Shown: in pieces, positions 57,473-64,000 of the stretch
Layout of the letters: each line of letters begins with the position of its first letter
Numbering within the stretch: the stretch's first letter is position 1
Assembly: GCA_009731375.1 (NCBI GenBank)
Contig: BJOX01000009.1
Span: forward strand, 1,451,216-1,515,215
DNA from: Paulinella micropora
Lineage: Eukaryota > Cercozoa > Imbricatea > Euglyphida
Reading direction: 5' to 3'
Length of the DNA: 64,000 bases
Program-made: the position numbers and the translations under genes
The notes under the pieces: model-generated
Databases searched by the model: none
The model's input: the letters and a program-made list of their open reading frames with translations, nothing else
What the model was told of the DNA's origin: nothing

Positions 57473-57712
57473 GTAGGTAGGTAGGTAGGTAGGTAGGTAG
57501 GTAGGTAGGTAGTGTTCGGAGGATCGTCACCAAGGCAGCCTGAAGTACGTATATAGATAGATAGATAGATAGATAGGTAGGTAGGTAGGTAGGTAGGTAG
57601 ATAGGCAGGTAGGTAGGTATGTAGTGTTCGGAGGATCGTCACCAAGGCAGCCTGAAGTACGTAGATAGATAGATAGATAGAAAGATAGATATATAGGTAG
57701 GTAGGTAGGTAG

Positions 57713-57820
57713 GAATAAAGACAGGAAGGTTTGTAAGGTAAGTGTGGAAAGTAGGACAAAAAATAGATAGATAGATAGATAGATAGATAGTTAGATAGAT
57801 AGATAGTTAGATAGGTAGAT

Positions 57821-57852
<32 letters not shown>

Positions 57853-58063
57853 CGTAAGGCAGCCTGAAGTCCATAATCAACACAGTGGATAGATAGATAA
57901 ATAGATAGATAGATAGATAGATAGATAGATGGATAGATAGATAGGTAGATAGATATATAGATAGATAGATATAGGGAGATGGGTAGGTGGGTAGGTGGGT
58001 GGGTGGATAGGTGGGTAGGTGGGTAGGTAGGTAGGTAGGTAGGTAGGTAGATAGATAGATAGG

Positions 58064-58133
<70 letters not shown>

Positions 58134-58190
58134 TAGATAGATAGATGAATGATCCGGTGTGCAGAATGTGTGTGTGTGTGTGTGTGTGTA

Positions 58191-58232
<42 letters not shown>

Positions 58233-58260
58233 AGAGAGATAGATAGAGAGATAGATAGAG

Positions 58261-58299
<39 letters not shown>

Positions 58300-58309
58300 C
58301 ATATAGATA
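57713..58309. repeat. GATA/GGTA/GT/GA arrays with W13 word
   Basis: W13 (AAGGTTTGTAAGGTAAGTGT, GGAAAGTAGGA) at 57,717-57,760 recurs at 62,300 and 62,750. (GATA)n, (GGTG)n, then GATCCGGTG-GCAGAATG and (GT)n/(GA)n follow from 58,140. Confidence 0.9.
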
Positions 58310-58373
58310 GATGAGATATCGACTAATGTCAGAAAAAAGGAGCTTCTGATTTCGTCAACCAAGGAAGTCTGTG
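58310..58373 (-). mobile_element. TATC-tailed retroposon, copy f (64-bp 3' stub)
   Basis: Only the last 64 bp of the sense strand, from CACAGACTTCCTTGGTTG to GATATCTCATC, flanked by (GATA)n on both sides. Confidence 0.85.
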
Positions 58374-58395
58374 AGATAGATATATAGATATAGAT

Positions 58396-58428
<33 letters not shown>

Positions 58429-58676
58429 CAGATAGGCAGATATATAGATACATATGTACATACACACATGGATAGATACATGGATAGATAGATAAAAGAT
58501 ACACACATAGGTATATGCATACATAGATACCTAGATTCATAGACAATATAGATAATATAGATAGATATACACGTAGACGCATACATAGATAGATAGATGC
58601 GATAGATAGATAGATAGATGCGATAGATAGATAGATGGATGGATGGATGGATAGATAGATAGAGAGACAGACAGAC

Positions 58677-58710
<34 letters not shown>

Positions 58711-58775
58711 ATAACATCAATAACATAGAGATATACACGTAGACGCATAGACAGACAGACATATAGACAGATAGA

Positions 58776-58807
<32 letters not shown>

Positions 58808-58930
58808 TAGATAGATAGATAGATAGATAGATCGATAGATAGATAAGATAGATAAGATAGATAACATCAATAACATAGAAAGACATACACGTAGACGCAT
58901 AGATAGATAGATAGATAGATAGATGGATAG

Positions 58931-58961
<31 letters not shown>

Positions 58962-59052
58962 GATAGATAACATCAATAACATACATAAATATACACGTGG
59001 ACGCATAGACAGAAAGACAGACAGATAGATAGATAGATAGATAGATAGATAC

Positions 59053-59099
<47 letters not shown>

Positions 59100-59191
59100 G
59101 AATGATCCGGTGCGCAGAATGTGTGTGTATGTGTGTGTGTGTGTGTGTCTGAGAGAGAGAGAGAGAGAGAGAGATAGAGAGATAGATAGAG

Positions 59192-59228
<37 letters not shown>

Positions 59229-59231
<3 letters not shown>

Positions 59232-59292
59232 GAGATATCGACTAATGTCAGAAAAAAGGAGCTTCTGATTTCGTCAACCAAGGAAGTCTGTG
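59229..59292 (-). mobile_element. TATC-tailed retroposon, copy g (64-bp 3' stub)
   Basis: Identical in extent to copy f. It belongs to the duplicated ~0.95-kb segment, so it derives from f, or f from it, by duplication and not by a second insertion. Confidence 0.85.
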
Positions 59293-59302
59293 AGATAGAT
59301 AT

Positions 59303-59335
<33 letters not shown>

Positions 59336-59700
59336 CAGATAGATAGATAGATAGATACATATGTACATACACACATGGATAGATACATGGATAGATAGAT
59401 AAAAGATACACACATAGGTATATGCATACATAGATACCTAGATTCATAGACAATATAGATAATATAGATAGATATACACGTAGACGCATACATAGATAGA
59501 TAGATGCGATAGATAGATAGATAGATAGATAGATGGATGGATGGATGGATAGATAGATAGAGAGATAGACAGACAGATAGATAGATAGATAGATAGATAG
59601 ATAACATCAATAACATAGATAGATATACACGTAGACGCATAGACAGACAGACAGATAGACAGATAGACAGAAAGATAGATAGATAGATAGATAGACAGAC

Positions 59701-59761
<61 letters not shown>

Positions 59762-59818
59762 GATAGATAACATCAATAACATACATAAATATACACGTGG
59801 ACGCATAGACAGAAAGAC

Positions 59819-59856
<38 letters not shown>

Positions 59857-59882
59857 GATAGATAGATACGATAGATAGATAC

Positions 59883-59927
<45 letters not shown>

Positions 59928-59989
59928 CATCAATAATATAGATAGACATACACGTAGACGCATAGATAGATGGATATATAGATAGATGA

Positions 59990-60021
<32 letters not shown>

Positions 60022-60113
60022 GTAGGTAGGTAGATAGATAGATAGATAGATTAGATAGATAATATAGATAGATAGATAGCATCAATAACATAGATAGACA
60101 TACACGTAGACGC

Positions 60114-60170
<57 letters not shown>

Positions 60171-60174
60171 TAGG

Positions 60175-60205
<31 letters not shown>

Positions 60206-60345
60206 TAGATAGATAGATAGATAGATAGCATCAATAACATAGATAGATATACACGTAGAGGCATAGATAGATAGATATATAGATAGATAGACAGATTGAT
60301 AGATAGATAGATAGATATAGATAGGATAGATAGATAGATAGAGAC

Positions 60346-61347
60346 TTGGGTGGATGGGTCTGCGGCGTTCTTGTATTGTCCTTGCATGATGTGTAAAGCG
60401 CGTTCGAGTGCTTGCACAGCCTGTGAGAAGAGAAGGGGGAGAAAGGCGGGGGGGCGGGGGGGGGGGGGGAGGAGGGGGGGGGGGGGGGNNNNNNNNNNNN
60501 NNNNNNNNNNNNNNNNNNNNNNNNNNNNNNNNNNNNNNNNNNNNNNNNNNNNNNNNNNNNNNNNNNNNNNNNNNNNNNNNNNNNNNNNNNNNNNNNNNNN
60601 NNNNNNNNNNNNNNNNNNNNNNNNNNNNNNNNNNNNNNNNNNNNNNNNNNNNNNNNNNNNNNNNNNNNNNNNNNNNNNNNNNNNNNNNNNNNNNNNNNNN
60701 NNNNNNNNNNNNNNNNNNNNNNNNNNNNNNNNNNNNNNNNNNNNNNNNNNNNNNNNNNNNNNNNNNNNNNNNNNNNNNNNNNNNNNNNNNNNNNNNNNNN
60801 NNNNNNNNNNNNNNNNNNNNNNNNNNNNNNNNNNNNNNNNNNNNNNNNNNNNNNNNNNNNNNNNNNNNNNNNNNNNNNNNNNNNNNNNNNNNNNNNNNNN
60901 NNNNNNNNNNNNNNNNNNNNNNNNNNNNNNNNNNNNNNNNNNNNNNNNNNNNNNNNNNNNNNNNNNNNNNNNNNNNNNNNNNNNNNNNNNNNNNNNNNNN
61001 NNNNNNNNNNNNNNNNNNNNNNNNNNNNNNNNNNNNNNNNNNNNNNNNNNNNNNNNNNNNNNNNNNNNNNNNNNNNNNNNNNNNNNNNNNNNNNNNNNNN
61101 NNNNNNNNNNNNNNNNNNNNNNNNNNNNNNNNNNNNNNNNNNNNNNNNNNNNNNNNNNNNNNNNNNNNNNNNNNNNNNNNNNNNNNNNNNNNNNNNNNNN
61201 NNNNNNNNNNNNNNNNNNNNNNNNNNNNNNNNNNNNNNNNNNNNNNNNNNNNNNNNNNNNNNNNNNNNNNNNNNNNNNNNNNNNNNNNNNNNNNNNNNNN
61301 NNNNNNNNNNNNNNNNNNNNNNNNNNNNNNNNNNNNNNNNNNNNNNN

Positions 61348-61389
<42 letters not shown>
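60346..61389. other. Unique ~95 bp, G homopolymer, 859-N gap, G homopolymer
   Basis: 60,346-60,440 is unique sequence (CGTTCTTGTATTGTCCTTGC). G-rich runs at 60,448-60,488 and 61,348-61,389 flank N at 60,489-61,347. Gly-rich frames are artefacts. Confidence 0.95.
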
Positions 61390-61390
<1 letters not shown>

Positions 61391-61491
61391 GGAGGAGAGT
61401 AAGTAGGTAGTTAAGTAAGATAGTACGTAAGATAGTAAGTAAGTACGTAAGTAAGTAAGTTAGTAGGTAAGTCAGTTAGTAGGTAAGTAGG

Positions 61492-61536
<45 letters not shown>

Positions 61537-61569
61537 GGTAAGTAGGTAAATAGGTTAGTAGGTTAGTAG

Positions 61570-61604
<35 letters not shown>

Positions 61605-61665
61605 GGTAAGTAGGTAAGCAAGTTTGTAGGTAGGTAAGTAAGTAAGTAAGCAAGTAAGTAAGTAG

Positions 61666-61708
<43 letters not shown>

Positions 61709-61755
61709 GGGTAAGTAGGTAAGTAAGAAAGTAAGTAAGTAAGTAGGGTAAGTAG

Positions 61756-61802
<47 letters not shown>

Positions 61803-61847
61803 GGGTAAGTAGGTAAGTAAGAAAGTAAGTAAGTAAGTAGTAAGTAG

Positions 61848-61890
<43 letters not shown>

Positions 61891-62085
61891 GGTAAGTAAG
61901 AAAGTAAGTAAGTAAGTAGGGCAAGTAGGTAAGTAAGAAAGAAAGTAAGTAAGTAGGGTAAGTAGGTAAGTAAGAAAGTAAGTAAGTAAGTAGGGTAAGT
62001 AGGTAAGTAAGAAAGTAAGTAAGTAAGTAGGGTAAGTAGGTAAGTAAGAAAGTAAGTAAGTAGGGTAAGTATGTAGTAAGTAGTG
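61390..62085. repeat. (AAGT)n array with GGTA variants
   Basis: (TAAG)n with GGTAAGTAGG and GAAAG variants in a ~60-70 bp secondary period (core AGTAGGGTAAGTAGG). Confidence 0.95.
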
Positions 62086-62364
62086 ACAAATGACAAACTA
62101 AACATTTATTCCAGAATGGGTAGATACATGGATAATTAGAAAGATAGGAAAGCAGGAAAGGAGGTACGTAGGCAGGTAGGCAGGTAGGTAGGTAGGTAGG
62201 TAGATAGGTAGGCAGGTAGGAAGGTAGGCAGGTAGGCAGGTAGGCAGGTAGGTAGGCAGGTAGGTAGGTAGGTAGGTAGGTAGGTAGGCAGGTAGGTAGG
62301 AATAAGATAGGTAGGTTTGTAAGGTAAGTGTAGAACGTAAGATAAAAATAACTGAGGGATAGAC

Positions 62365-62395
<31 letters not shown>

Positions 62396-62406
62396 GGTAG
62401 ATGGAG

Positions 62407-62446
<40 letters not shown>

Positions 62447-62521
62447 TAGGTAGGTAGGTAGGTAGGTAGGTAGGAAGGTAGGTAGGTAGGTAGGAAGGTA
62501 GGAAAGATAGGAAAGATAGAT

Positions 62522-62556
<35 letters not shown>

Positions 62557-62904
62557 TAGGTAGATAGGTAGGTAGGTAGGTAGGTAGGTAGGTAGGTAGG
62601 TAGGTAGGTAGGTAGGTAGGTAGGTAGGTAGGTAGGTAGGTAGGTAGGTAGGTAGATAGGTAGGTAGGTAGGCAGGTAGGCAGGTAGACAGGTAGGCAGG
62701 TAGACAGGTAGGTAGGCAAGTAGGTAGGTAGGTAGGTAGGTAGGTAGGAATAAAGATAGGAGGGTTGTAAGGTAAGTGTGGAAAGTAGGATAAAGATAAC
62801 TGAGGGATCGATAGATATATAGATAGATAGATAGATAGTAGATAGATAGATAGATAGGTAGGTAGGTAGTACCTCTGGAAGACAGCGTAGCTTAATACTG
62901 GCAT

Positions 62905-62957
<53 letters not shown>

Positions 62958-63109
62958 TATAGGTAGATAGGTAGGTAGATAGGTAGGTAGGTAGGTAGGT
63001 AGGTAGGGGTAGGTAGGTAGGTAGGTAGATAGGTAGGTAGGTAGGTAGATAGGTAGATAGGTAGGTAGGTAGGTAGGTAGGTAGTACCTCTGGAAGATAG
63101 CGTAGCTTA

Positions 63110-63140
<31 letters not shown>

Positions 63141-63180
63141 TATAGATAGATAGTTAGATAGATAGGTAGGTAGATAGATA
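62086..63180. repeat. GGTA/GGCA/GATA arrays with W13 and W14 words
   Basis: A word at 62,086-62,130 (CAAACTAAACATTTATTCC), W13 at about 62,300 and 62,748, and W14 (TACCTCTGGAAGAYAGCGTA, GCTTAA) at 62,869 and 63,085, with (TA)n at 62,907-62,955. Confidence 0.9.
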
Positions 63181-63727
63181 GATGAGATATCGACTAATGT
63201 CAGAAAAAAGGAGCTTCTGATTTCGTCAACCAAGGAAGTCTGTGGGTAAAGTATTAACCCGATGCCCAGCTAAGCCGTGATGTTTGCACGGAAGGGACTG
63301 ATACAGGCGATACCAAAGCTCCCTAGTACCAGGCGGGGCCAGGGCTCGTTCCATAAGCGCCCCTTGCAGAACGAGCTCCCACCTCCATTACAGAGGACCC
63401 AGTAAGCAGATGGAGTTTCGAGACTGTTCGACAGTCTAGTATAAACCGACAGAGCACTGTGGGTTTTATTCCGGGCTCAACAAGCGAGAAAGGGCACCCT
63501 GAGGGAACAGGATTGTGCTTCCCGTCGCTATTTCGGCATGTGACTTATAGGCGTATGGCTAGGCACACATAAGGCACCCCACCACGGGCCCAGCACACCC
63601 ACACCATCCCCTAATTCTCTGTCTGTCGACAGATGGCACCCATTTCAAAAAAACCAAGCCCAAGGGAGGGTCAGTGACACCTCAAGTGGCCTTGGTTCAC
63701 TCCGCGGAGTAAGTGATGAGATCAACT
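63181..63727 (-). mobile_element. TATC-tailed retroposon, copy h (full unit, 547 bp)
   Basis: It matches copy d over its entire length with scattered single-base differences (e.g. TTCCGCGGAG against TTCGTGGAG context near 63,700). The 3' end at 63,181 follows (GATA)n. Confidence 0.85.
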
Positions 63728-63797
63728 GATGAGATATCGACTAATGTCAGAAAAAAAGAGCTTCTGATTTCGTCAACCAAGGAAGTCTGTGGGTAAA
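63728..63797 (-). mobile_element. TATC-tailed retroposon, copy i, in tandem with h
   Basis: A 70-bp 3' stub joined to the 5' end of copy h with exactly the same junction as e/d, but truncated at a different point, at CCCACAG. Confidence 0.85.
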
Positions 63798-63798
63798 T

Positions 63799-63834
<36 letters not shown>

Positions 63835-63910
63835 TAGGCAGATAGGTAGGTAGGTAGGTAGGTAGGTAGGTAGGTAGGTAGGTAGTACCTCTGGAAGATA
63901 GCGTAGCTTA

Positions 63911-64000
<90 letters not shown>
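63798..64000. repeat. (GATA)n, (GGTA)n, W14 word, (TC)n
   Basis: (GATA)n and (GGTA)n to 63,885, a third W14 word at 63,886-63,912, then (CT)n to the window end. Confidence 0.95.

Larger units (their letters stand above)
55935..57862. repeat. Compound satellite W11: ~38-bp word in GATA/GGTA, 9 copies
   Basis: The word AGTGTTCGGAGAATCGTCAC plus CAAGGCAGCCTGAAGTACG recurs near 55,948, 56,886, 57,087, 57,190, 57,273, 57,405, 57,513, 57,625 and 57,850. Retroposon copies d and e (56,095-56,819) are inserted between the first two words. Confidence 0.9.
58140..60345. repeat. Segmental duplication and W12 compound satellite
   Basis: The blocks 58,140-about 59,090 and 59,095-about 59,850 share the GATCCGGTG word, GT/GA array, retroposon stub, ACATATGTACATACACACAT and CCTAGATTCATAGACAA. 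The W12 word (AACATCAATAACATA, ACACGTAGACGCATAGA) recurs ten times from 58,570 to 60,252. Confidence 0.85.

Overview
The window is a stretch of eukaryotic nuclear genome, probably from a unicellular eukaryote or simple animal relative; I cannot name the species. The reasons are non-LTR retrotransposons of three families, TA-flanked MITEs, an F-box/leucine-rich-repeat gene, tRNA-like retroposon heads and enormous microsatellite arrays. No bacterial operon, rRNA or intact tRNA gene was seen. Assembly gaps (runs of 10 N, and gaps of 884 N and 859 N) sit inside low-complexity DNA, so long-range order and copy numbers there are provisional.

Left end (1 to about 5,750): an AT-rich endogenous Polinton-like virus (PLV) or virophage-like element. 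In order on the + strand it holds the end of a packaging ATPase, a small basic virion-type protein (frame-broken), a 40-residue basic protein, a coiled-coil protein, a capsid-maturation cysteine protease (broken in three places), an intact penton-like minor capsid protein, a major capsid protein (broken in three places) and a fibre-like structural protein. A GC-rich LINE lies inside or against that last gene. No viral coding sequence is recognised to the right of it, so this is a dead fragment cut by a later retrotransposon.

Retroelement zone (about 5.7 to 35.5 kb): LINE family A has one copy on + (5.74-9.32 kb) and one on - (19.0-15.0 kb). Both have APE endonuclease, reverse transcriptase and a C-terminal region, and both end in a (TTA)n tail. 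Family B (RT with YADN plus a C2H2-like finger and a nuclease-like tail) is at 31.97-33.6 kb and, as a 3' fragment, at 12.15-12.79 kb, both on -. Family C (C-terminal finger and PD-(D/E)XK-like tail only) is at 28.8-29.9 kb on -. Smaller elements are a retroposon ending in CTTGCTTACTG, two near-identical 274-bp MITEs with a decayed relative, and tandem ~0.65-kb modules just upstream of the second LINE. The one convincing cellular gene is an intronless F-box/LRR gene with 15 near-identical 24-residue repeats (27,795-26,296, -).

Right half (about 36 to 64 kb): almost entirely GATA, GGTA, GAAA, TAG, ATT, CATA and TA microsatellite. Short unique words of 25-90 bp recur every 50-250 bp within it, each word family confined to its own 0.5-2 kb. 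Scattered through this are nine copies of a ~545-bp retroposon whose 3' end is constant (usually running into (TATC)n) and whose 5' end is variably truncated, two GC-rich or terminal foldbacks, and one tRNA-headed SINE. I believe the retroposon/microsatellite relationship and the mosaic of word-bearing compound satellites are the least explained signals in the window.
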